From Parietichytrium sp. I65-24A (Eukaryota > Sar > Bigyra > Thraustochytrida > Thraustochytriidae), in the NCBI GenBank assembly GCA_012862575.1, contig BLSF01000035.1:372001-436000 (forward strand): a stretch of DNA of 64,000 bases, in the 5' to 3' direction. Of this stretch, positions 38,884 to 49,028 are shown in pieces (the first letter of the stretch is position 1; every line of letters starts with the position of its first letter). The position numbers and the translations under genes are program-made. The notes under the pieces are model-generated. The model did no database searches, was not told the origin of the DNA, and worked only from the letters and a program-made list of their open reading frames with translations.

Positions 38884-40989
38884 CTAAAAGCCGAAAGGCT
38901 CCTCTTCAAGAGTCATTGGAAGACCGGTACTCTTGCGTTGCTGGCCGCAAGCTTTGTAGCAGCTTTTGACCAACGCACTTGGCCCGCAAACGAGCAGCGC
39001 ATGGGACTCTGCCCCCTGGGATCCCGTTCTTGAAACCCAGGCCTCAAGAAGCTCAGCAAGGTCTGGCCTTCCATCTTCGACCTTGAGGTCTGGGTGGCTG
39101 GACACTGAAGTTGGCATATCAACAGCAGTGTCAACCTTGTCGCCAGAGTAAGAGGTCAGCTGCGATGCGACGACGGCGTCTGCCTTCGAATATCGTTTCA
39201 CAATGAAGGAAATGCACGATGAAGTGAGAGCTGCAGCAAGAATGAATGCGAGAGACACCCCGAAAACAATGAGTTTTGGAACCAAGTTTGCCCACCCAAA
39301 GCTGAGCGAGCGGGTCTCAATTTGGTCCGAGGCGTAGTACCCTACAATCACTCCGCTCACTCCTGCAATTGTCATTGCAAAGTACGACAAATGGCTCGAC
39401 AAGGTGGTGTGATTCCACTTTCTGGCACTGACACCAGGTGCTTGAGAGAAGGCAATGTCGCTTTCCCGCGTCTCCTTGTCCTTTTGGGACGCAGTGTAGT
39501 AAACCTGAACTTCGCACCCAGCATTTCGAAGGTTCTGTAAGCGGGGAAGCTGAGAATCGAGCAGGGCCTGAGACGGAGTTACCCACACAAGAATAGTTGG
39601 TTTTCCGGCTCTGACTGACTCCGCGGCGGGCAAAAGGTGGGCTGTGACTCCAATCCCGCCAGAGACAAGTGCCACGGCGTCCTTGCCGGTAAAGTGACTG
39701 CTACCGCCAAACGGTCCATTAACTCGAATAGAAAGGCTGGAAAGCTCACCATCGTCCATCTCCCCGAGAACCTTGGCGAGTTTTGTGGACCAAGGACCTA
39801 CCTGACGAATGTCCAAGGTAATTTGCAACTTGTCGGTGTCGAGAGCAGCAATGCTCATTGGATGCCATTGAATCGGGGACACTTTTGGAATGTTGATGAA
39901 CACCCACTGTCCATAGCCTCGCAATGGTGTGGAGCCCTCCTTGAGTCCAATCACGAGACGAGTGAGATCGCCAATTTTTTCTGCGTGGATGAGTTGGCAG
40001 GATTTTGCTGCGCGACCTGAAGTGATGATCTTGTCCACACAGTAACTGACGAGTCCTGGAAGCGCCGCGAGAAAGACAGAACTATCGTGAATTGCCCCGA
40101 GCACAATGAACGGAAGCCAGAACCAGTGCGCCACGTAGAAGAGGCGGTACCACCAGCGCCGGACTGGCTCGAACGCGGTGATCGCAATGACAAGCCCAGA
40201 CGCCATGGACAGAGCCCCATAGATATTGAGGGAGATTGTCCTGTCGCGGCAGCCACGAGCACCTTCTGGTACTTCGGTCGTCAAGCCAATGCACTGCCAG
40301 AGTACACTGTCCTGTGCGTAGCTGAGCAAGCCGAATACAGTGTGCAGCGCAGCAAAAAGTAGCGTTAGCCAAGCAAGGACCCTGTGCCAAAAGACTGCTC
40401 GCTCAAAGCCAAGGTCAAAAAACTCGAGCCAAAATGAGTGCTTGGAGACCGGCAGCAGCGCAAACATGAAATTAATTGCCATAGCAGCGCCAAACATACG
40501 ACCAATGGAAAGGAATTGAGCTGAGGCGGTGAGCTCCCCGCCTCTCTCGGTGTAATGTTCCGTAAGCCTGTGGTACCACATGTACATTGGGATGGACTGG
40601 GCTGCGACGAAGTTCAGAAGCACGATGAACTCGCTGATCTTCATGTAGCCAACCAGTGGTACCCGAATTACATATTCCATCGCCTTTGCGTGCAAAGCAG
40701 ACCGGCTCCACCGCCAGTGGTCCAAAGGATTGCGGGCAAAGTAGAGAGCAGCGAGGGCGAAAAAGGAACCAAAGCCAATGAGAACGATCAGAGTATTCCA
40801 CACTGCGCCGAGTTCTCTCTTCAGGGGAAAGGCTTCACTGATGCCGCTCTCTTCTAGACCATCAGAGATGAGTGAGGAGAACCCATCTTCGTACTCCAGG
40901 GTAACGTAGACGATCGCCCATAGAAAGCATGCACAGGCCAGGATGTTGGCCACGTTTGCCACAACCTTGCGCATATTGAGCTGAGTCAT
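38884..40989 (-). CDS. Ferric reductase/NADPH-oxidase-like flavocytochrome with inserted membrane spans
   Basis: The frame is open further upstream, but the first ATG is at 40989 (701 residues); it starts MTQLNMRKVV with a hydrophobic signal-anchor. The ferric reductase core has HRVLAWLTLLFAALH (His-x13-His) and a later HWFWLPFIVLGAIH (His-x12-His), the spacing of the two-haem pairs in NOX/FRE proteins. The FAD-binding motif HPMSI, GPFGG, the NADPH-binding SGGIGVT and a C-terminal VCGP...EEEPFGF follow. These enzymes pass electrons from cytosolic NADPH through FAD and haem to Fe3+ or O2 across the membrane. Unusually, about 74 residues with two hydrophobic spans (roughly 535-553 and 569-600) sit between the two halves of the NADPH-binding domain. 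Ferric reductase versus oxidase cannot be decided from sequence. Confidence 0.85.
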   Translation of the reverse strand: MTQLNMRKVVANVANILACACFLWAIVYVTLEYEDGFSSLISDGLEESGISEAFPLKRELGAVWNTLIVLIGFGSFFALAALYFARNPLDHWRWSRSALHAKAMEYVIRVPLVGYMKISEFIVLLNFVAAQSIPMYMWYHRLTEHYTERGGELTASAQFLSIGRMFGAAMAINFMFALLPVSKHSFWLEFFDLGFERAVFWHRVLAWLTLLFAALHTVFGLLSYAQDSVLWQCIGLTTEVPEGARGCRDRTISLNIYGALSMASGLVIAITAFEPVRRWWYRLFYVAHWFWLPFIVLGAIHDSSVFLAALPGLVSYCVDKIITSGRAAKSCQLIHAEKIGDLTRLVIGLKEGSTPLRGYGQWVFINIPKVSPIQWHPMSIAALDTDKLQITLDIRQVGPWSTKLAKVLGEMDDGELSSLSIRVNGPFGGSSHFTGKDAVALVSGGIGVTAHLLPAAESVRAGKPTILVWVTPSQALLDSQLPRLQNLRNAGCEVQVYYTASQKDKETRESDIAFSQAPGVSARKWNHTTLSSHLSYFAMTIAGVSGVIVGYYASDQIETRSLSFGWANLVPKLIVFGVSLAFILAAALTSSCISFIVKRYSKADAVVASQLTSYSGDKVDTAVDMPTSVSSHPDLKVEDGRPDLAELLEAWVSRTGSQGAESHALLVCGPSALVKSCYKACGQQRKSTGLPMTLEEEPFGF

Positions 40990-43900
40990 CCCGCGAGCTC
41001 TTTGTGAACACGGAAAGGAAGTTCTGCTCGAGTGGACTGCTCGGCAGTTTGGGGTCTGATGCAAGGCCGAAGACTGCAAGATCGCTTGCAGCTGGTTGCA
41101 TTCTTTTGTGCGATTGTAGAGTTTGGGGCCGATGTTGATTTCATTGCGAAGAAGTTGAGAGCACCAGGAATAAACTCCCGAATGTTCTCGGCTCAGGCTC
41201 AAAAGACCTATTAATCAGGAAAAGACAAGTGGAATACCTCTCTTTGAGCACATTCCAATTTGCTCTACGGAAAAATTGCAATCGCTCGCAGATTTACACT
41301 GAGACACACTCAAAGCCTTCTAACATTGCCAGTAAAGAGCTCTTCATGCTCTCATTTCGTCGAGATAGTTCCGGGTCGCTGAAATCCGATCCGCCAGGTC
41401 TTTTTGAGGATTTGTATCCCTTAGTGTTTTTAGGTTGCGACTGTAGATTCTTTTGAGCCAAGATTGTTGAGGCCACCCAAGAATGTTGAGGCCACCGACA
41501 GCAAATTGCTGAGACTTTCCCGGTTCAAAGGATGACTCCAGTCGAACAAGACAAGTGCAGTTCTCCTTTTCTACGAACACGCTTCGATTTACTTGCGGGA
41601 AAAGGAATCGCTCAAGAAGGCTCGGAGATACCACCAAAGCCTCCGAACATTGCCAGTACGACCAAAACCACCTTTTGATGTACTCATTTCGTCCAAAAAG
41701 TCTGAAGCCTCCCCTGGCGTTGCGCTACTGACATTCCATTTGTCACTTTTCGCGATTTGTATCCTCGTGTATCGGTTGACCAGGATGAAATGCGCTCCAA
41801 ATGTATGCAATGCGCGTCACGCCCGAATTAGGTGAAGGCCTACCGGAGATGGGCTAGCCTTCCGCTTGACAATTCAGGTTTGGAAGACATACTCACATCT
41901 CAAATGCAGTTTGGCAGTTTTCCTCACAAACCCAAGTACCAATTTGTAGATGCAACTGATCTCACGATTTGGCACCAGTGGCGCCAGTCGCACCCGCCAA
42001 AAGAAAAAGATACGCCCGCCCGTGAAAACTTCGGGCAATAACTTAGCCGATAGAAAGAACGACTGCCAAAGTTCGGAGATACTGTCAGGATTTTTGTTGA
42101 GTCAAAAGTTGTCACATGTGTGAAAGAGCCCAGTGCGGCCGATGCGTTTTTCCCGAAGACAAGTTTGGGCGTTTCGTGCACACTGTTCCGATGCATCTGC
42201 TGGGTTAGAAAAGCGATTCGCTTTCGCCGCCGCAAGTCTCCAAAGCGCCCGTCCCATTGAAGACATCCATTCAGCAGTGCCAGTCTGCTCTTGGGAGCAT
42301 TTCACGGCAGTGATCGAGAGGAGAAAATTCGAATGATGGAATTTGGATTGCACTGTCCCCGGCATGCTCCCTAGAGATAGCTACCGCGATAGTTTAGTGT
42401 CGAATCACTGCAAGGTGCACACCACCCGCTACCATTGCCGTAGCAGGGGTTACCGCTGTGCACTATCGCTCGCTACGGCTGGGTGACTCTGATTGGAGCT
42501 TTGATTTAAGTCTTCACCGAGGTCATTCGCGATCAGGTTGCAGGAGAAATAGGCTCTTTCATTTGACTGTAAAAATGCAAAGAAACCAATCGGCACTCGC
42601 GGTGTTCAAAGTTAAGTGGAGCCACGAGGTCTCGAGTGTGGCGTGATCAAACCCTATTGGAAGGTGGGCGCGCTATGTTGAGCGAGCTCTTCGAAGTCAA
42701 AGTTCCCGCCGTCCAAAATGATCAAAGATATGGCTCGCCATGGCGACTCGCCACCTTGATGTACCATGTCAGCTCGGACTGTTGTCCGCTGGTATTCGGT
42801 GCCTTAGTCCTTCCTCCCAAACTCCCGGGTCAGAGCAAGTATTTACCCCCCGGGTTCAATCTCCCACCTGCCTGTTCCAGCGGAGCGAACGAAAGTAAGC
42901 AACAGTAACCCCCCCCCATAGCGGGGTCACCGTCTGCCAGCGAGCAGCGCTGAGAAAAATTGCTCAGCAGGAACTTCGGAAATGGGCAAGAATGGCGTAA
43001 GATTTGTGAGCTGTGCACGCACTAATAGATAGGTCGGAAAGGCGCTGTCAAACTGAAGACTGCGGTGACCTTGAGGTGTGCATGTGACTTTTGCCACATG
43101 CGACTAAGGAACATGTAAGTTCCGCTCGCGGAGTTCGCGGAGTATTGTTTAGAACAGTACTAAATGTAGCTGCTGGCGCCATTCTCGAAACGACAAAAAC
43201 TAACGAAAGGAAGCGAACGATAGTGAGCAGTGGTGCTGACAGTGTATACCCTGCCATCGTGGCGTGACGTGCCGAAAGGGTGTTGCTGTGGATATGGAGC
43301 TGCTGCACGTATGACTTTTAACTACTTTTGCTTTTAAACTTCGCAGAGCTTGTTGGGTCAGGCAGACAGATGGTCCGACTCTGAATGACTTGAGGTGCCA
43401 ACCGATACTGTCAGTTGAGAAAGACTCACAATTCGGATTTCAGCTTCACAGCTTGTACTGCGCGTCATTACCAAACACTTCCTTACGTTTCCAAGACCCT
43501 CGGCGGACGGGATCTTTTTCTTGGCATCGGTCGTGAAGACGAAGCCATGGAGTTTGTTGATGGCCGACTTTTCGTTCTTCGACAACAAGCGGAGATGCTA
43601 GATCAGATTTACCTCGCAAGGCCCCTTTAACCACGCCTCAAGAGCGAGCAATATTTACTCCAAAAAGAAGCAAAGGCTGCTCTTCCAGATGCCTCACAAA
43701 ATGAACTCGCTTGGATGCAAAGACGCAGTCAGGAGTTCAAACAAAAGTCCGCCTGGGCGGTCGACAGAGCAGCATGCCTTCCAGACTTTAGAACCGACAC
43801 CATAGCAGCCCCTCTGACGCAATTTTCGTTCGTATCTCAAGAACCACACAAACGCAAAGCGCCCAAGAAAAGCAAGGTCTCCATCAGAACCAAGAGAGCA

Positions 43901-44261
43901 GCTAGTACCTAGCCTAGCTAGAGTAACGACAACACAAAGAAAAGAACACACTGATTGATTTGGGGGACTAATTCCTTGTTCACAGAGATTCCTTGTTCTC
44001 TTCAGTTCTTTGTTCTCTAAAATTCCTTGTTCATTAGAGTCTGGCATTACATGGTCAGCTAACCCAATCTCTAACCCTTCTCGCCTAGTTGCTGAAAAGA
44101 CATACCAAACTATCAGATTGACATAGACTGACTAAATTTCTATGATTTGAATAAGACGGCACACGCACACCGAAAAGAAAGCACTGACACACACAGAGCA
44201 GTTCGCACAGTGGAGGTCATAGGTGTCGTTGTTTGTCTGGAGGCTGATACAACGGAGAAAG
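40990..44261. other. 3.3-kb region with coding-like relics and degenerate repeats
   Basis: No intact gene is supported. Two diverged copies of one segment can be recognised (about 41315-41400 and 41630-41710, sharing an ACATTGCCAGTA block and a CTCATTTCGTC block). Several short plus-strand frames (41832-42041, 42636-42908) have protein-like composition without a family. See also 43415-43912. The region may hold decayed duplicates. Confidence 0.4.
43415..43912 (+). other. Possible relic of a protein-coding gene
   Basis: One plus-strand frame has protein-like composition for about 165 codons (for example GRDLFLGIGREDEAMEF and later PDASQNELAWMQRRSQEF, ending in a Lys/Arg-rich tail), with one in-frame TAA at 43628-43630. 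It could be a pseudogene or two exons whose junction I cannot place. No family is recognised. Confidence 0.25.
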
Positions 44262-46690
44262 ATGGGAAGGTACGACGACCGGGCATTTTGTGGCTTCAGG
44301 TCGAGGTTCTGGTGTGTGGCCTCGTTGGACGAAGGACTAGACGCTCTCGACCGAGAGGTGGCCGTGTGGTAAGTGAGGTGACGTCGCTGAGTGAAAGAGC
44401 TGCCCGAGTTGATTATCTGACGGTGAATTTGTTTTCACGCACAGGTTTGATGGTCGCGTGAGGCAAGATGGAGCGATCAAGGTGGCCATGGCGCTCAATG
44501 GAAACAAAACGCTTCAACAGTTAGGGTAAGTCGTGCATGGGGCGAGTGTTGCTGGGGCAACTGAGCTAGTACGCTTGACTTTGACACCGGTTTGGTTTCG
44601 TACCTTACTAAACTTTTTCGGACTTGGTGGCTGACGATTTCATGCCTTTTTGCAACGAAATAGTCTTTATAAAAGCGAGATTGGCGCTGAAGGAGCATCA
44701 GCGATCGGTCGCACATTGGAGAAGAACACTTCGCTGACTACATTGATGTACGTGTGGCTTTGGCACCGGTTTGATTTCGTACCTTGCTGAACTTTCTTGG
44801 ACTTGATGGCTGACGACTTGATGCCTTTTTGCAACGTAATAGTCTTCATGATAGCGAGATTGGCGCTGAAGGAGCATCAGCGATCGGTCGCACATTGGAG
44901 AAGAACATTGCGCTGACTACATTGATGTACGTGTGACTTTGACACCGGTTTGGTTTCGTCTCTTGCTGAACTTCTTGGACTTGACGGCTGACGACTTCAT
45001 GTCTTTTTGCAATGAAATAGTCTTTATTTTATCGAGATTGGCGATGAAGGAGCATCAGCGATCGGTCGCGCGTTGGAGAAGAACACTGCGCTGACTACAT
45101 TTATGTACGTGTGACTTTGACACCGGTTTGGTTTCGCACCTTGCTGAACTTTCTTGGACTTGATGGCTGACGACTCCATGTCTTTTTGTAATGAAATAGT
45201 ATTCATTACAACGAGATTGGCGATGAAGGGGCATCAGCGATCGGCCGCGCATTGGAGAAGAACACTGCGCTGACTGCGTTGTAGTACGTGCTACTTTGAC
45301 ACCAGTGAACTTTCTCGGACTTGGTGGCTGACGACTTGATGTCTTTTTACAATGAAATAGTCTTCTAATGAATAACATTAGCGATGAAGGAGCATCAGCG
45401 ATCGGTCGCGCGTTGGAGAAGAACACTGCGCTGACTTCGTTGGGGTGCGTGTGACTTTGACACCGGTTTGGTGATAAAGGTTTGTCTCTTGCTGAACTTT
45501 CTCGGACTTGGTGGCTGACGACTTCATGTCTTTTTGTAATGAAACAGTCTTTATAATAACGAGATTGGTGATGAAGGAGCATCAGCGATTGGTCGCGCGT
45601 TGGAGGAGAACACCGCGCTGACTTCGTTGAAGTACGTGTGACTTTGACACCGGTTTTGTGAGAGCTAAGTTTTCTCGAAGTTGATGGCTGACGACTTCAT
45701 GTCTTTTTGTAATGAAACAGTCTTTTTTATAACAAGATTGGCGATGAAGGAGCATCAGCGATCGGTCGGGCGTTGGAGAAGAACACTGCGCTGACTACGT
45801 TGTAGTACGCGCTACTTTGACTCCAGTGAACTTTCTCGGACTTGGTGGCTGACGACTTCGTATTCTTTTGCAATGAAATAGTCTTCATAATAACGAGATT
45901 GGCGCTGAAGGAGCATCAGCAATTGGTCGCGCGTTGGAGAAGAACACTGCGCTGACTTGGTTGGGGTACGTGTGACTTTGTGACCGGTTTGGCGGAAAGG
46001 TATAGTGCCGTGTTAATTTTCCTCGGACTTGGTGGCTGACGACTTCATGTCTTTTTACAATGAATAGTCTTGACCACAATGGCATTGGCGACGAAGGAGC
46101 ATCAGCAATCGGTTGCGCGTTGGAGAAAAACACTGCGCTGACTAAATTGGAGTAAGTGTGACTTTGTCACCGGTTTGGTGAAAGAGATTTGTCTCTTGTT
46201 GAACTTCCTCGAACTCTGTGGCTAACGATTTCTTTTCTTTTTTGTAATGAAATAGTCTGACGGACAATGGCATTGGCGATGAAGGAGCATCAGCGATCGG
46301 TCGCGCGTTGGAGAAGAACACTGCGCTGACTACATTGATGTACGTGTGACTTTGACACCGGTTTGGCGACAATGTTTACCACCCTACTAAACTTTCTCGG
46401 ACCTGGTGGCTGACGATTCATGTCTTTTTGTAATGAAATAGTCTTCAAAATAACGAGATTGGCACTGAAGGAGCATCAGCGATCGGTCGCGCGTTGGAGA
46501 AGAACACTGCGTTGATTAGATTGGAGTATGTGTGAGTTTCATACCTGTTTGGTGAAAAGTTTAACACCTTGGTGCCTGGCACCAGCACAGGTCATGCCGT
46601 GAACTATTTCAGCTAGCAGCAGATGCGTTACGAGCAGGAGATCAAAGCAGCAAGTCCAGTGTGCTCGGGTCAGTTACAGAAAAAGCCTGA
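44262..46690 (+). CDS. Leucine-rich-repeat protein built from one-LRR exons (14 exons)
   Basis: Spliced model: 44262-44368, 44445-44525, 44664-44747, 44843-44926, 45021-45104, 45200-45283, 45361-45444, 45548-45631, 45721-45804, 45882-45965, 46068-46151, 46256-46339, 46442-46525, 46591-46690. All introns are GT-AG and in phase 2. Total is 1212 bases, 403 residues plus stop, with no internal stop. Exon 2 encodes a divergent LRR (27 codons); exons 3-13 are exactly 84 bases and each encodes one 28-residue LRR of ribonuclease-inhibitor type, consensus L-x-x-x-x-IG-D/A-EGASAIGRALEKNTALT-x-L. The last exon adds a short helical end. Such LRRs fold as a horseshoe that binds proteins. No signal peptide, NB-ARC or kinase domain is seen, so the protein is probably cytosolic. 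The start (ATG 44262, purine at -3) is less certain than the repeat exons; an acceptor at 44299 is an alternative. Similar exon-per-LRR genes are known in the brown alga Ectocarpus. Confidence 0.85.
44568..46525 (+). repeat. Tandem array of exon-intron units (about 160-190 bp, 11 copies)
   Basis: Acceptor-to-acceptor spacing is 179, 178, 179, 161, 187, 173, 161, 186, 188 and 186 bases. Exons are near identical, and the introns share a common pattern: gtacgtgtgactttgacacc at the donor, then GGTTTGGT, CTGAACTTTCT, a branch-like GGCTGACGAC and TTTTTGCAATGAAATAG at the acceptor. Length differences come from deletions inside introns (for example 77 versus 104 bases), never in exons. The unit therefore duplicated as DNA with introns included. 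Confidence 0.9.
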
Positions 46691-47241
46691 TCCGAAGCAA
46701 CTGAACTCGCTGAATGCCGGAAAGTGATTACGTCCTCGAACCGGAGCAGATGATAAACACATCAAGAGCCTTGCGCAGCCATCGATTACCGGGACAACTT
46801 GAAAGGTGGTAACGGACACGATAAGTGAATGGGGGGAGACACGTTTGCAGGCGAGGCGAGTGTATATGAGCAAGTGGTACTTCTCTTGTGCCTTCGTCAG
46901 GCTATGGAAGACGGCGCTCACGACTGCAAGTGTATTGGGGTGAAGGGTGGAGCTTGGCATATTGGAGCACATGGGAAAGGAGAAAACTCAGTTGTCACAA
47001 GGAGCAAATTGCAATCCTGCGTGCACAGAGAATTCGCTCTTCAACACAGCATTTTTCTTGAGAATTTGATCGCAGTCCTTGCGTTGGTCCCATGTGCATT
47101 GGCTCCAGCTATTAAGTCAAGTTGAGATATTCACGGGGTAAGCGCTTAGTCCCCGTTTGACCAAGTTTACATCTCTCAATTTGCAAACAAACAAAAAAAT
47201 CGCTCTAAACAGCTTTTTTAAAAGATGTTGTCGAAAGGAAT
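46691..47241. other. Intergenic region between LRR gene and vWA-like gene
   Basis: Two convergent genes end here. About 100-codon frames on each strand (46670-46972 minus, 46829-47125 plus) have no domain pattern. Confidence 0.5.
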
Positions 47242-48210
47242 TCACGGACTACACATGTAAGAAATAATATTTTCCGCAATGGTGTCGTCGGTGTCACCAT
47301 TCATACCGGGGTAAAAAGTTTCATCGCAGATTGCGTCGAAGAAGCTCGTGTCGTGCTCTATGCGCGTGCGAAAGCAAATGACGGTGGGCATCTCTGACCC
47401 TAGCCTCGTAGCCATCTCATTCTTTTTTGCGAGCTGGTCGTCCCAATTATCCTTTTCAAGAAGGCGTCCATCAGAAAAGAGGATTATGTAGCTGCTCACA
47501 CTGGGATCTGACACAATGTCTCCGGTTCCGGTGAAGAGTTTCCAAAAGTTAGTTGCACGGTGTCGCCATGATCCGTACATTCCGGCCACTTTGGCTTGAA
47601 GCAAGGACTTGTCCGTGGATGCGGGGCTGCCGAAAGCAACTTTCCAGCTGACCGTGTGATGAAGAAGGTTGAGGATGCCGAACGCGGCGTTGGTCCCGAA
47701 CTCGAACTTGTCCACGACCAACGTAAGCATATTCAGTGCAGTTTCCATGCTATCTTTGGTGTCATCGGTGTACGTGCGGTCCATTGCTGCCAAGATGCGC
47801 ACGTCACAGCCAACTGGGCTGAAGGTGTAGCAAAAGTAGGATCCAGCCTTGAGTGTCGATATTGCGCCGGTCCCGCTCTGGCCAATGTTTCTGAAACTGG
47901 CTGTTGGAGTGAAATCCGTAGTCTGGACACTGTCAATATCTCCATCATCAAAGAGGCAGATGCACCAGTTGCTCGACGGGTTGGTAGAATCAAAAATATT
48001 GAAGCCAAGACAGCCTGTTATGGAGCTGCACTGTGTTTCGCAGTCTTGTACCGTATTAATGTCTGAATACTGCCATGCAATACGGTCATACTCATTGTTG
48101 GACGAGTCAACGCAGACCCCGTTCCCAAGGAGACTGGCTGCTTCAGAAATATCGAACCACGCCACGCCGGCCGCCGCTGACAACGCCAGCGAAATTTGCC
48201 TGCTCCGCAT
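47242..48210 (-). CDS. Secreted protein with PAN-like Cys domain and vWA-like domain
   Basis: The first ATG is at 48210 (322 residues) and starts with a classical signal peptide (MRSRQISLALSAAAGVAWF...). Next comes a Cys-rich domain of about 70 residues (GNGVCVDSSNNEYDRIAW...DCETQCSSITGCLGFNIF...WCICLFDDGD) with the Cys pattern of a PAN/Apple-like fold. The remainder looks like a von Willebrand A domain: first strand CDVRILAAMDRTYTDDTKDS, where the MIDAS motif DxSxS reads DRTYT, then YIILFSDGRLL and a final strand with MPTVICFRT. A similar N-terminal Cys domain occurs in the protein at 58747-59388. It is probably an extracellular adhesion or recognition protein, with metal binding uncertain given the Thr-for-Ser changes. 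Confidence 0.65.
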   Translation of the reverse strand: MRSRQISLALSAAAGVAWFDISEAASLLGNGVCVDSSNNEYDRIAWQYSDINTVQDCETQCSSITGCLGFNIFDSTNPSSNWCICLFDDGDIDSVQTTDFTPTASFRNIGQSGTGAISTLKAGSYFCYTFSPVGCDVRILAAMDRTYTDDTKDSMETALNMLTLVVDKFEFGTNAAFGILNLLHHTVSWKVAFGSPASTDKSLLQAKVAGMYGSWRHRATNFWKLFTGTGDIVSDPSVSSYIILFSDGRLLEKDNWDDQLAKKNEMATRLGSEMPTVICFRTRIEHDTSFFDAICDETFYPGMNGDTDDTIAENIISYMCSP

Positions 48211-49028
48211 CTTCGAGATCCTTTGACCCTCTGCCCGACTCCTCTTTGCTTTCAGATGACCGGGATGTGTCGCTCTTCGTTTTGGGTCTGTACTGGTTGG
48301 TGTTCCTGCCTTGTTCAAATGGAAGAAGCATTTGGAATCTCCATCTACGCAGAAATCTAGCTTAATTGGCCCCTAGAAATCCCTGGAACAGCAGCATTTG
48401 TTTTCAGCTGTATCTGAGGCGAATTCGGATGTGGAGGTCTGGCCAAAGGTACTGCGATGTTCTCCAATGTACTGCGAACACTTATCATCCATCACCTATT
48501 GGCGCGCAAGACCTTGCTTGAACAGATCTGCAGTGGTGATCAGGCGAAATTTTAGAATTTAGAACTCCTCCTCTTATCATCGCTATTTATATATCCGATT
48601 GTGGCACTTTCTTTTCTGAGTTGAGTTTACAGTCAGTCTAGTATCAAAGTCAAACCTTTACTATTCAATTTCAAAAGCGTGCGGGAATTTACTACCTCTA
48701 CACAGTTTTACACCACGTGCTCACTGCCAAACTTGTGCTAGTCCATTCATCATTGCGAAGGCGATACGGAAATACGGTGTTCAATTTTCTCGACGATTTT
48801 AGAGAGACATTGATTGATTGGTTGATTGATTGACCCGATCTTAGGTTAGGAAACAAAATCCGATGCAGTACATTTGATTTGTAAAAGAGAGGGATCGCAT
48901 ACACGTGCGTCATTCCCGGTAGTCTTCGCCAATCTGACAGACTACAATGCTTCGCATCCTTGACGTTGAAGTCTTGATCCAGTGGAATTGGCAAGAGTAC
49001 CTGTAGCTAGAGCATGCTAAAGCTTCCC
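48211..49028. other. Intergenic region
   Basis: Holds the 5' flank of the vWA-like gene and a TTGATTGG run near 48809-48832. No gene or RNA was recognised. Confidence 0.5.

Noticed and set aside
44495-46372. Series of minus-strand ORFs (60-175 residues) that repeat phrases such as MCDRSLMLLQRQSR and FFSNARPIADAPS
   Set aside because: They are antisense shadows of the plus-strand LRR exons and introns. The plus strand gives a coherent 28-residue LRR with splice sites at every junction.
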